Below are positions 7,420 to 14,649 of a stretch of 21,543 bases of DNA, piece by piece. A program made the position numbers and the translations under genes. This stretch comes from CAYGVX01 sp964395545 (GTDB lineage: Archaea > Thermoproteota > Bathyarchaeia > Bathyarchaeales > SOJC01): assembly GCA_964395545.1 (NCBI GenBank), contig CAYNAW010000026.1:1-21543 (forward strand), read 5' to 3'. The notes beneath the pieces are model-generated. The model searched no databases. It had not been told where the DNA came from and worked only from the letters and a program-made list of their open reading frames with translations. Position 1 is the stretch's first letter, and the number at the start of each line of letters is the position of its first letter.

Positions 7420-8136
7420 TCACTCCAAGCAAGCTCCCGAATAGAAGTGCATTCCTTGAGGGTTAATGACCGATATTATTAACCAACAGTTTTTGTAGAG
7501 TCGATGCGTCCCCATCAAGAAATAGGGCGTTGATCTATCGAGAAAATCGTTCATCCTGTTCTCAACTCTTCCAGCAGTTTCGCGCCCATGCATCCTGCGA
7601 AGAATCCTTCGATAATAATTCCCTATTTCCATATCCTCGCACATAACCCAGTGATGAGAGCAACTTGGTCTGCAGCGGAAGTAGAATTTTACCCAATAAG
7701 GAAGCAAATTAATCATTTTTTTCAGAGCTCTGGGTCTTGAATACGTCGCAGTCCTTGAATATTTGCGGTATTCTATCTGGAACTCGTCAATTATAGGTCT
7801 GACTATTCCCAAGGATAATTTGCTTCTTTGATGCAGGTATTCAAGCGATGAGCTTTGGTTTTCTCTGATTTTTTGTGCTATAGTAATTGGGCTGGCCATT
7901 TGGAGAAGTTCTATGCTGGACGGGTCTATTTTTCGACTTTCTGGTCTAAAGTCGCTTCCCTTTCCTTCGATTTCGTATTCAATATATTGAAATTTCTTGA
8001 ACGGATTTAGATAGTAATTCTTCAGCGGGATGGAATAAATACGTCGTAACTTTCCATGCGTTGTTAAGCCAGCAACGCATACAGCGACTTCATACTTTTT
8101 GCTAACGTATGGTTCAGCAATGCCCAGAACCAGCAT
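7420..8136 (-). CDS. Partner of DUF488 gene; conserved two-gene accessory module
   Basis: About 238 residues from ATG at 8136 (MLVLGIAEPYVSKKY). A TTG at 8172 would add 12 residues and overlap the upstream gene; the ATG gives an N-terminus like that of related proteins as I remember them, in which a K/E-P-Y phrase, the strand VCVAGLTTHGKLRRIYSIPL and FKKFQYIEYEIEGKGSDFRP follow. Later, CSHHWVMCEDMEIGNYYRRIL carries Cys/His and Asp/Glu residues that could bind a metal, and a final strand FLMGTHRLYKNCWLIISV. Genes of this type commonly sit beside DUF488 genes, as here. The reaction is unknown; a nucleic-acid or defence role is guesswork. It lies on the strand opposite to the virion genes, within accessory island 1. 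Confidence 0.62.
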   Translation of the reverse strand: MLVLGIAEPYVSKKYEVAVCVAGLTTHGKLRRIYSIPLKNYYLNPFKKFQYIEYEIEGKGSDFRPESRKIDPSSIELLQMASPITIAQKIRENQSSSLEYLHQRSKLSLGIVRPIIDEFQIEYRKYSRTATYSRPRALKKMINLLPYWVKFYFRCRPSCSHHWVMCEDMEIGNYYRRILRRMHGRETAGRVENRMNDFLDRSTPYFLMGTHRLYKNCWLIISVINPQGMHFYSGACLE

Positions 8137-8161
8137 TTTCTCTTTCAATATGAAATCCCGC

Positions 8162-8752
8162 CTACAGGTCAAAGCTAATGTACCCCAAAGTCTCCTCGAG
8201 CTTTAGGGCGATCCGATGGCGATGGCAAAATGCAGGTCCTATTTCCGTGCACATAAAAGCAGCATTATTGTTTCTCACAATCTCGAGTATTTCTTGAAGA
8301 TTCTCCGGGACAAGGACATTGCTGTCGTACCATGAGAAGAATTGCTCGTAATTCATCTGTCCTGAATAGAGCAATCTGCGGATGTTGCTGGGGACGCCAA
8401 GATTCGGTCGATGAATGTACTGAATTGCTTCGTGCTTGCTCAGCTCGGATACATTGTTTCTATTCCAATATGGCGTATGTCTGCTGTTGGGATTGCTTCG
8501 TATGTCCACTAAATAATTGCACGAGAAGATGGGAAATTTCAACACTCTTAAGAGTTCCTCAGGTTTCTTGTTGCTTGTTCCTACCGTTAAGAAATCAAAA
8601 AACCTCATCGGATTGCTTCTAAGGAAGGCTTTGTTCAGTCTTTCAAGGTTCCAATTCCGTTGACTCTTGATTTGCTCAAGAGGTGAAAGCTTCTTCGGCT
8701 TTTGCGGCTTAATAGGTTGAGAGGGTTCAATCTCTGTCAATTTAACGACCAA
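8162..8752 (-). CDS. DUF488 family protein
   Basis: 196 residues, TTG start. DUF488 hallmarks are present: LTVGTSNKKPEELLRVL (about 56-71), VDIRSNPNSRHTPYWNR (about 82-98), YIHRPNLGVP, and the C-terminal AAFMCTEIGPAFCHRHRIAL (about 164-183) with the Cys-x(n)-CHR motif. The first 50 residues are a Pro/Lys-rich extension not typical of the core. The DUF488 reaction is not established; the conserved Cys/His/Arg suggests an enzyme or nucleotide-interacting protein. Its stop overlaps the start region of the partner gene, so they are one two-gene operon. The TATA box at 8775-8782 would place transcription at the TTG itself, a leaderless mRNA. Confidence 0.82.
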   Translation of the reverse strand: MVVKLTEIEPSQPIKPQKPKKLSPLEQIKSQRNWNLERLNKAFLRSNPMRFFDFLTVGTSNKKPEELLRVLKFPIFSCNYLVDIRSNPNSRHTPYWNRNNVSELSKHEAIQYIHRPNLGVPSNIRRLLYSGQMNYEQFFSWYDSNVLVPENLQEILEIVRNNNAAFMCTEIGPAFCHRHRIALKLEETLGYISFDL

Positions 8753-8774
8753 CCAATACTATGAAGACCATATC

Positions 8775-8782
8775 CTATATTT
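8775..8782 (-). promoter_or_regulatory. TATA box for the DUF488 operon
   Basis: Reads AAATATAG on the minus strand, centred about 26 nt before the TTG start at 8752. This is the expected archaeal distance from TATA to transcription start and implies a leaderless transcript. It gives accessory island 1 its own promoter, against the direction of the virion genes. Confidence 0.6.
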
Positions 8783-8866
8783 CGTTTAGGCTTTGATCAA
8801 TGCTCGGCAATGCATCGACGCTTCGTTTCGCCTTCTTTTCTAATACGTTGTATCAATTCACATTTT

Positions 8867-8925
8867 GCAGAAATTGCATTTAGAATCTGCTTTTTCATTG
8901 TGAAAATTGCTTAATTTTGGCTTCT
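8867..8925 (+). promoter_or_regulatory. Leader element copy A (repeated, possibly structured)
   Basis: Contains GCAGA (8867-8871) paired with TCTGC (8886-8890), then TTTTCA/TGAAAA (8892-8897 and 8901-8906) around TTG, then TTAATTTTGGCTT. The core CTTTT(T/C)CAT(T/C)GTGAAAATTG is shared with copy B at 13482-13500; the best 34 nt differ at about 5 positions. It stands 50 nt or more before the head-tail connector start, after cargo island 1. The first hairpin uses different bases in the two copies. Candidate: a late-gene leader, operator or terminator of the island. Confidence 0.6.
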
Positions 8926-8975
8926 TTCCCGATTTATACTCAGAAAAACGTTCACACAACACGGAGCCGACTGTC

Positions 8976-9329
8976 TTGGCAAGCGTAACCGTTGACGATG
9001 TTCACGACGTGATTAACGTCAGTTCAGCGGATGTTCCAGACGCTAAAATCTTGAAAATGTTAAAGCGTGCCGAGGTTACGTTGGAGCTTGAGCTTGGCAA
9101 AGAAACTAATTACAATGATTGCAGTGAAGCCGAAAAGGAGTTCATTACTGTTCTGGCAGCCATTTATGCGATTTGCTATTTGACTGGTGGCTCTGCAGTC
9201 GGTTTAAGCTTCTCTGTTGGAGACCAAAACGTTTCCGTGCTCAGTAAAGCTCCGCCTTTGGATGTTTTGCAGACTGAGTTGGAGCGGATTCTGGCTAATT
9301 TGAAACAGCCCTACATTGGGAGTGTGTAG
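8976..9329 (+). CDS. Head-tail connector (gp6-like)
   Basis: 117 residues from TTG 8976, nine bases after GGAG (8963-8966). An earlier TTG at 8907 would start inside leader element A and adds a poor-looking 23-residue extension, so it is rejected. The protein is a four-helix bundle type: DVHDVINVSSADVPDAKILKML, KRAEVTLELELG, EAEKEFITVLAAIYAICYLTGG, and DVLQTELERILANL. This agrees with gp6-like adaptors that sit below the portal. It is the first gene of the neck module and is followed 5 nt later by the head-closure fusion. Confidence 0.72.
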   Translation: MASVTVDDVHDVINVSSADVPDAKILKMLKRAEVTLELELGKETNYNDCSEAEKEFITVLAAIYAICYLTGGSAVGLSFSVGDQNVSVLSKAPPLDVLQTELERILANLKQPYIGSV

Positions 9330-9334
9330 AATTT

Positions 9335-10726
9335 TTGGGAACCGTGCCAGAAGCCTATTATCAATTCGTCATGAATTATGCGCCTTACGTTTACGTTATT
9401 CCGCCAGACACTCCAGACCCAGCATTTGGGAGAGCCGCCTTTGCAGCAGCCTTCGCCATAGACTTTCTCTATGAAGCCTACTCTGCCAAACAGTTTGAAG
9501 ACAGAAAGACGGACATTTTCAACAAGATTGTGAGCCTTGCTGACTGGATTCTAACACAGCAGTGCACAGACCCAGCGAGGAAGGCTTATGGCGGATTCAA
9601 AAGCAACGAAACAAGCATATACTACTATAGCGTAGACGCTTGCCGAGTTATCCCATCACTCTTGAAAGCCTACGAGCTGACAAACGACACGGATTATCTG
9701 GATGCTGCCAAACTTGCCGGAGTAACATTCCTCAAAACCATGCAGGACCAGCAAGCCTATGGCGGTTTCGCAAGAGCCGTAACAATCGCAGACGCTTGGC
9801 TATTGCAGATGGACATTGAATGTCTTTATGGGCTTATTGGCTTGAAGATGCTCGCAGAAGAATACGACACGGCAAACGCATCCATTTATCAAGACATAAT
9901 GGCTAAAGCAGTCGATTTTCTCAGAGAAGGCTTTGAAAACCTCTGGCTGCACTACGACCCTTCTGATGACGAATGGCATAGAATAGGACTCAGCGAAAAC
10001 GAGATCTACGACGACCCATTCGCCTACGCCTTACTCGGCTTATACGACTACGAAGGCTGGAGTGTCACATGCCAAAAGGTTTACAACTTCATTAACTCCA
10101 TCCGAGCCAGCGCCCAATACCCAGCCTACAACCCTGCCATTTGCTGGGCAGGCTACATAGATGTCATCAGCCGATTCTCAGCCTGCGACTATTACGATGC
10201 GGTCACGAGCGGAATCCTCTGGAAAATCCGCAACCATCATGACAAGCCAAGCCTCGAATTCAGCATGAAAATCATCGACAAGCACCAAGACCGATTCATG
10301 TTCTGGGGCGTCAAGCATGCTGACTACAGCTATGTTGAAAACAAGAAGGCTATGGCAACTGTATGCTGGCTTTCGCTCCTCTACCTAAACTACGAGCCTC
10401 CAACAACACGCTTCACCCAGATACTCCGCCAAAACGGAGAAACCATAACCCTATACCCAATCAAAGAAGCCCAAGACCAAATCAGCTATGGCGAAGGCGT
10501 AGACATCAAAGCCATAGTCTCACCGCTCAGAGTAGAAGAAATCCTCATAGAACCATGCTACATTCTTAACGACTACTTAACCATCCACGTTTTCGCTCCC
10601 GTAAGGCAACATGATAAGATACGTCGCAAAGGCGTAGATTACGAGGTTTTAGACATTCAAGCCTTCGATTGGAGAGGCGAAACAGCCCACTTCAAAGCCA
10701 CACTTAGGAGGCTCATTGGACAATGA
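9335..10726 (+). CDS. Six-hairpin glycosidase-like domain fused to a head-closure (stopper) domain
   Basis: 463 residues from TTG 9335; a GTG at 9344 is an alternative start. Residues 1 to about 350 have the repeated helix hairpins and glycine-rich turns of (alpha/alpha)6 toroids, as in several glycoside hydrolases and uronyl epimerases: AYGGFKSNETSIYYYSVDAC, LKAYELTNDTDYLDAAKLAG, QAYGGFARAVTIADAWLLQM, CLYGLIGLKMLAEEY and EIYDDPFAYALLGLYDYEGW. Asp, Glu and His are many in the turns but no single catalytic pair can be named. From about 355 the sequence changes to a beta barrel (FTQILRQNGETITLY, DKIRRKGVDYEVLDI, FKATLRRLIG) like head-closure/stopper proteins of siphovirus necks. It overlaps the next gene by ATGA. 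The toroid may decorate the neck or degrade host polysaccharide. Confidence 0.68.
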   Translation: MGTVPEAYYQFVMNYAPYVYVIPPDTPDPAFGRAAFAAAFAIDFLYEAYSAKQFEDRKTDIFNKIVSLADWILTQQCTDPARKAYGGFKSNETSIYYYSVDACRVIPSLLKAYELTNDTDYLDAAKLAGVTFLKTMQDQQAYGGFARAVTIADAWLLQMDIECLYGLIGLKMLAEEYDTANASIYQDIMAKAVDFLREGFENLWLHYDPSDDEWHRIGLSENEIYDDPFAYALLGLYDYEGWSVTCQKVYNFINSIRASAQYPAYNPAICWAGYIDVISRFSACDYYDAVTSGILWKIRNHHDKPSLEFSMKIIDKHQDRFMFWGVKHADYSYVENKKAMATVCWLSLLYLNYEPPTTRFTQILRQNGETITLYPIKEAQDQISYGEGVDIKAIVSPLRVEEILIEPCYILNDYLTIHVFAPVRQHDKIRRKGVDYEVLDIQAFDWRGETAHFKATLRRLIGQ

Positions 10727-11709
10727 GCGAACTTGAAGACCCAATCACAACAGTTGTCAGGCTTCTCCAAAAGAACATTCGAGTCGTCAAAGAAGACGAT
10801 TCAATCGCAAGCATACACGTAAGCCGAGAATGGTACGACCGAGAACTCTTCAAAAACCACGACGGACAGATCACGGTTGGCTTGGCTGAAAGCCGAGACA
10901 CAAAAATCGAAATGTCTGGGCGAATTCGCAGACGATTAGGCAGCCTACGAGTCAATGTGTGGGCTACTGACAAGCCAGCAACATCAGACAACGGCAAGCT
11001 AATGCGAAACAAAATAGTCGAAGAAGTAAACCGCATCGTGAGACAAAACCGTAACAAACCCAACACGACAGAATACAACTTTACAGGATTGGGCTATCCA
11101 GAAGGCGACCCACATAAGGCATTCCAAGCAGGAGCCTCAACAGAACTGACACCTGAGCATGCAAGCTGGATAGAGCTAACAAATGAAGAGTATCAGAAAA
11201 TCTGGTACAGTGACGACCAGAGACACTCAAAATCTCACAATGTCAACGGCGAATACGCTCTGATGCTTTTCCGCTTCAAAATCGAGAGCAGAGAAAACAC
11301 CGTTAAGAAGATTGTTTTAACGTTTGAAGGCTACGGCTCTGCTCCTGCTGGAAACGGAGTAACCATAAAAGTCTGGAACCACGTCGCTGGTGCATGGCAA
11401 AACGCTCAATCTGGAACTGGCGGAGCAGACGAAACAATAGCTATCACGTTGACTTCAAACCTAACAGACTTCATGGACAGTAACGGATACGTCTGGCTGA
11501 TAGCAAGAACAACTAACCCAAGCGACGGCACAACGCCAGCCATCGTGTATTGCGATTACGCGAGCTGCTCAATCATGGTTCACGGAATAACGTATTTGGA
11601 CATCGTCAGTTTTCGAGACGCAGACCGCATCGATGTCAAGCCCTTCATTTACAGAACCGAATTCACCCTCAAATCATGGTGCTACGAAGACATAGGAGGC
11701 ACATTTTAG
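10723..11709 (+). CDS. Tail terminator/completion protein with an inserted beta-sandwich
   Basis: 328 residues starting in an ATGA overlap. The first ~130 residues (EDPITTVVRLLQKNIRVVKE, VGLAESRDTKIEMSGRIRRR, LGSLRVNVWATDKPATSDN and the helix LMRNKIVEEVNRIVRQNR) look like tail-completion proteins that cap the tail tube. The C-terminus (YLDIVSFRDADRIDVKPFIY, RTEFTLKSWCYEDI) completes that fold. Between about 150 and 290 there is a beta-sandwich (ALMLFRFKIESRENTVKKIV, LTFEGYGSAPAGNGVTIKVW, VWLIARTTNP, YCDYASCSIMVHGI) of the same kind as the protein at 6237. That insertion makes it about twice the usual length. It closes the neck module; the tail tube would be next but for cargo island 2. Confidence 0.68.
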   Translation: MSELEDPITTVVRLLQKNIRVVKEDDSIASIHVSREWYDRELFKNHDGQITVGLAESRDTKIEMSGRIRRRLGSLRVNVWATDKPATSDNGKLMRNKIVEEVNRIVRQNRNKPNTTEYNFTGLGYPEGDPHKAFQAGASTELTPEHASWIELTNEEYQKIWYSDDQRHSKSHNVNGEYALMLFRFKIESRENTVKKIVLTFEGYGSAPAGNGVTIKVWNHVAGAWQNAQSGTGGADETIAITLTSNLTDFMDSNGYVWLIARTTNPSDGTTPAIVYCDYASCSIMVHGITYLDIVSFRDADRIDVKPFIYRTEFTLKSWCYEDIGGTF

Positions 11710-11731
11710 AAAATACTGGATTGGCGATTTC

Positions 11732-11758
11732 AGAAGGAGAGCTTGAATGCCAACCTAA
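11732..11758 (+). other. Vestigial ribosome site and start of a displaced gene
   Basis: AGAAGGAGAGCTTGA followed by ATG CCA ACC TAA (ATG at 11747). The ribosome site is good but the frame stops after three codons. Before the tail-tube gene the same parts occur: AGAAGGA, about 11 bases, then ATGCC (13532-13554). The tail tube is the expected neighbour of the tail terminator, so this looks like the old start left when accessory DNA entered. The region 11759-11801 to the cargo gene is A/T-rich and holds only a weak TATA-like stretch (TTTTATGC at 11762-11769). Confidence 0.4.
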
Positions 11759-11801
11759 AAGTTTTATGCAGACGAATAAGAATTAGTTTTAGTTGATTTA
11801 A

Positions 11802-13268
11802 TTGACAACACGTCGAACGGAATTTAGGAGCAGATTTGAGAACTGGAGTCTCACTCACCCAAGAGCTTATTGGGTTCAAGCTGATGAAACAGGTCTGGTC
11901 GGATTTCTGCACGGGGAGTTTAGTAGACTGAGGAATGTGCAGCTTGAGGCTGTAGCTCGGGCGAGTGATAATATAATTGCAAGTCAAGACAGAATCGCCG
12001 AAAAGACTGACCAACTTAATATCGGAGCAGAAAAGATAGCGGACGGTCTGGAAGGCATCGGAGCAGCCTTCGAGTGGGGTTTTGCTGAACTGATATGGCG
12101 AGTCGAAGAGCAAAGGTTGTTACTCCGCCAGATTCTCGAAGTACTGCAGAAGCCTTTGGACACTCAATCAAAGGAACTGAGGATGAGAGCCGAGAATGCC
12201 TACAGACAAGGTTGGTTTGATGACGCATTGTCTGATTTTCTTGAATCGGAAAAGAAGAACCGGTATGATTTCAGTATTTATCAGAGCTTGGGTAACATTT
12301 ATTTTTTTGAGAGAAAGAACCCGGAGAAAGCCTTGGAGTACTATGAAAAAATGGCAAAGTATGCCAAACCTGAATCAGCTTACCATTCAAGTTTGGCCCA
12401 TCTGCATATTGGCCTTATCAAGTATCTTCAGGGAAATATCGTCGGAGCATGTCAGGCTACATCACAAGCCATCGCATTAAGCCCGCTGCTGTATGAAGCT
12501 CACTATCAGCATGCACAATATTGTGCCAATCTTGGTAGATATGATGAGGCACTCGAGCATCTCGAGAAAGCAGTCAATGGCGACAGATATTATTCTGTCA
12601 AAGCATATTCAGAGAAGGATTTTAACTCGATGACAGGGCAGATGACATCTCTCTTCGGAAGAATGAGAGATGAGAAACAATCTATAGCCAAGAATAAAAT
12701 CAGCAAAATCGAAGAGCAGATTCGCGATGCCGAATCGAAAAGTGAGGGATTGCCCAGCTATCTCGAACAAACTAAAAAGTCGATAGATAGGACTCTCGAG
12801 CTAATAAGAAGAGTGACTTTGCTGGATTCGTTTGATGCAATTTCGGAAGCAGACAGAGCTTTGAGCCTGTTTTCGGAGGCTCTTTCAAACTTTGCCCAAA
12901 TCATTAGCGAGCGGATCCATGAAAAGACCTCAGAGATTGAAGATAGAAGATTGAAAGACTCACACATTGACGTTAAGGGGACTGCCACTGAGGTCATTCT
13001 TGGTCTTGTTGCTCTTGGTGGCGTCATGGTCTTCCTCTTTTCAGCGGCATTACTGTACATGCCCTCTTCAATCCCAAAACAGAGCCTGCCAACTCTAATG
13101 ATAGCATCCGTATTAGTAGTAATTGCTGGATTAGGTGCACAAACGACTGTCACAGTTCGGCGAAGAAAAGCGAGCAAGAGAGAGCTGAGGCTTCTGGAAA
13201 GCGACTTAGCGAAACTTAAGGATGAACTCTCTGTGATTAAGAACTACATAGAATCTTTGGGCATGTGA
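11802..13268 (+). CDS. Membrane-anchored tetratricopeptide-repeat protein (accessory cargo)
   Basis: 488 residues, TTG start. Helical N-terminus to about 115 with the phrase AAFEWGFAELIWRVEEQ, then TPR-like repeats at about 120-265 (ELRMRAENAYRQGWFDDALS, YQSLGNIYFFERKNPEKALE, AHYQHAQYCANLGRYDEALE), coiled coil at about 290-385, two membrane helices at about 397-420 (VILGLVALGGVMVFLFSAAL) and 430-451 (PTLMIASVLVVIAGLGAQ), and a last coiled coil. Similar WGF-plus-TPR proteins are widespread in bacteria and archaea, of unknown role. It interrupts the virion genes between tail terminator and tail tube, and its base use is more A/T-rich than theirs. A sensor at the membrane, perhaps in superinfection exclusion, is possible but not shown. 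Confidence 0.7.
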   Translation: MTTRRTEFRSRFENWSLTHPRAYWVQADETGLVGFLHGEFSRLRNVQLEAVARASDNIIASQDRIAEKTDQLNIGAEKIADGLEGIGAAFEWGFAELIWRVEEQRLLLRQILEVLQKPLDTQSKELRMRAENAYRQGWFDDALSDFLESEKKNRYDFSIYQSLGNIYFFERKNPEKALEYYEKMAKYAKPESAYHSSLAHLHIGLIKYLQGNIVGACQATSQAIALSPLLYEAHYQHAQYCANLGRYDEALEHLEKAVNGDRYYSVKAYSEKDFNSMTGQMTSLFGRMRDEKQSIAKNKISKIEEQIRDAESKSEGLPSYLEQTKKSIDRTLELIRRVTLLDSFDAISEADRALSLFSEALSNFAQIISERIHEKTSEIEDRRLKDSHIDVKGTATEVILGLVALGGVMVFLFSAALLYMPSSIPKQSLPTLMIASVLVVIAGLGAQTTVTVRRRKASKRELRLLESDLAKLKDELSVIKNYIESLGM

Positions 13269-13418
13269 ACAAGACACGCTACAAACTGCCCATTCTCCCT
13301 CCTAACCTAAGATGCCAATGAAAAAGAAGAAAGGGAAAATTGGCGAAACTCCGCACACTAAGAAGTGTAAATGATGGCTAAGCAGTAGTCTCTCCCGAGC
13401 TAACATAAGATTCTAAGA

Positions 13419-13426
13419 TTTATATT
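13419..13426 (+). promoter_or_regulatory. TATA box for the tail module
   Basis: TTTATATT in an A/T-rich run downstream of cargo island 2. A start about 26 nt later would fall near 13449, giving a leader of about 100 nt before the tail-tube ATG (13550), with leader element B inside it. The stretch 13269-13418 shows no convincing gene, only tiny reading frames. Confidence 0.5.
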
Positions 13427-13465
13427 GCTCTACAATCACATGCTCTCAATTGCTTTTTTCGGAAA

Positions 13466-13515
13466 GTGCATTTCAGATGCACTTTTCCATCGTGAAAATT
13501 GTTTATTTTTGCCTT
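13466..13515 (+). promoter_or_regulatory. Leader element copy B (repeated, possibly structured)
   Basis: GTGCAT (13466-13471) and ATGCAC (13477-13482) make a perfect 6-bp hairpin with a 5-nt loop, followed by TTTTC (13483-13487) and GAAAA (13494-13498), then TTGTTTATTTTTGCCTTA. The stretch after the first hairpin is nearly identical to copy A at 8890-8924, while the first hairpin keeps its pairing with other bases. It lies between cargo island 2 and the tail-tube gene, in the predicted leader. Confidence 0.62.
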
Positions 13516-13549
13516 ATTTTCCGTTCTTGTTTAGAAGGACCGTATCCAG

Positions 13550-14419
13550 ATGCCTGAAACTTATGGAGCACAGGAATGTCGTGCATACTTCGTCCAAGAA
13601 TCAACCTACGGACAGACTCCAACAAACCCATCAATGCTCGGAATAAGCAGCGAAAACGTCGAACCAGCCTTAGACCCAAGCCTAATCAAACTGCGAGGAA
13701 TAGGCTCCAAAGACCTGCAAGCCCTAAAGAAGGGACTGCGAAACCCAACACTGAAGATTCTGCATGTCTTGTCAAGCGATGCACCAATCACTCTCATACA
13801 GCACGCTCAAACCCTGAACAGCCTCAGCATACAAGTCTTGTACTACAAAGGCTTGTTTGCTTCAGCAACCGACATCATAAGCCTACTCTACAAAGGCTGC
13901 AGAATCCACAAACTAAACGTAGAATGCAGCATAGAAGACATCATAAAAGCCAATGTCGAGCTTATCGGGCAGATGGCTGAAACAGGCACAGCAAAAATCA
14001 CCGGAGCCACCTACGCCGATTATGCAGGAGCAGTCTCCTTCAACGACAGCTACGTTCAAAGAGGAGCAGGCGACGGCTCAGGCTTAACCGCACTGGAAAG
14101 AGTAACAGACTGGAAATTCACAATCGAAAACAACCTCAAACCAGTCCCAGTAATCCGCTCCACCGATGGCCATCTGCTAAAGTATCTTCCAGCACGCCAC
14201 CGCAACCTGATAGGCGAATTAACATTCGAATTTGAAAGCAAACAAGAATTCGACGACACCATAAACGACAGCGAATTCAGCCTCAAATTCGGCTTAGGCG
14301 GAACAAACAGCGCCTTGTTCAAGTATTGCAAATGGGAAAAGGTAGCCACGCCAACCCGAATCGAAGACCTGGTGGCTCTCAAGGCTTCGTTTGTCTCAAG
14401 AGACGTTTACATCAGCTAA
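13550..14419 (+). CDS. Major tail tube protein
   Basis: 289 residues from ATG 13550, behind GGA. N-terminal PETYGAQECRAYFVQESTYG and TPTNPSMLGISSENVEPAL are typical of archaeal virus tail-tube proteins, followed by DPSLIKLRGIGSKDLQAL. The beta regions LSIQVLYYKGLFASATDIIS, HKLNVECSIEDIIKANVELI and the final LIGELTFEFESKQEFDD suit the two-sheet tube fold with an alpha helix, and the repeat-free length fits a single tube subunit. It is the first gene after cargo island 2. Subunits stack to form the hollow tail that carries DNA. Confidence 0.8.
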   Translation: MPETYGAQECRAYFVQESTYGQTPTNPSMLGISSENVEPALDPSLIKLRGIGSKDLQALKKGLRNPTLKILHVLSSDAPITLIQHAQTLNSLSIQVLYYKGLFASATDIISLLYKGCRIHKLNVECSIEDIIKANVELIGQMAETGTAKITGATYADYAGAVSFNDSYVQRGAGDGSGLTALERVTDWKFTIENNLKPVPVIRSTDGHLLKYLPARHRNLIGELTFEFESKQEFDDTINDSEFSLKFGLGGTNSALFKYCKWEKVATPTRIEDLVALKASFVSRDVYIS

Positions 14420-14436
14420 CATGGAGGCTTCTAAGA

Positions 14437-14649
14437 ATGGCTGTTGAAGTCAAAGTTTTGGAGAATTTTGGTCGAGAAGCTGCTTTACGAAAGAAGTGGC
14501 TGAAGATGTGGGAAACGCTTGGCGTCAGAATTCTCAAGCTTCCCAAGTGGATGCAAGACATCGTGCTTGAAGATGTCAACACGGCCATCAGAAACCGAAT
14601 AGCCACAATGGAGATGATTCAAAACGCAAACAGAAAACATCGAGCTTGA
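14437..14649 (+). CDS. Small helical tail-module protein
   Basis: 70 residues, ATG 14437 nine bases after GGAGG. Mostly helical and basic: VKVLENFGREAALRKKWLKM, WETLGVRILKLPKWMQDIVL, EDVNTAIRNRIATMEMIQNA, ending NRKHRA. It lies between tail tube and tail chaperones, where small chaperone-like proteins are found, but I do not recognise a family. Its end overlaps the following frame by 26 nt and contains that gene's ribosome site, GGAGATGAT (14610-14618). It could be a separate gene, or the first part of the chaperone if a +1 shift occurs in the overlap; the former is preferred. Confidence 0.6.
   Translation: MAVEVKVLENFGREAALRKKWLKMWETLGVRILKLPKWMQDIVLEDVNTAIRNRIATMEMIQNANRKHRA

Noticed and set aside
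7383..7445. Terminator-like inverted repeat AAGGGAAT / ATTCCTT between the Hint gene and cargo island 1
   Set aside because: Pairing is imperfect and there is no following T run on either strand.
8907..8975. Upstream TTG start for the head-tail connector
   Set aside because: It lies inside the repeated leader element and its 23 residues look non-coding; TTG 8976 has a good ribosome site.
11550..11786. ORF of 78 residues overlapping the tail terminator end
   Set aside because: Arg/His-rich shadow of a real gene in another frame.
13312..13374. Short ORF MPMKKKKGKIGETPHTKKCK
   Set aside because: Only 20 residues, low-complexity, no clear ribosome site or neighbour link.
14618..14649. A +1 or -2 programmed frameshift joining the 70-residue ORF to the chaperone
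   Set aside because: No clear slippery site; GGAGATGAT followed by ACG explains the second frame more simply. It is kept only as an alternative.
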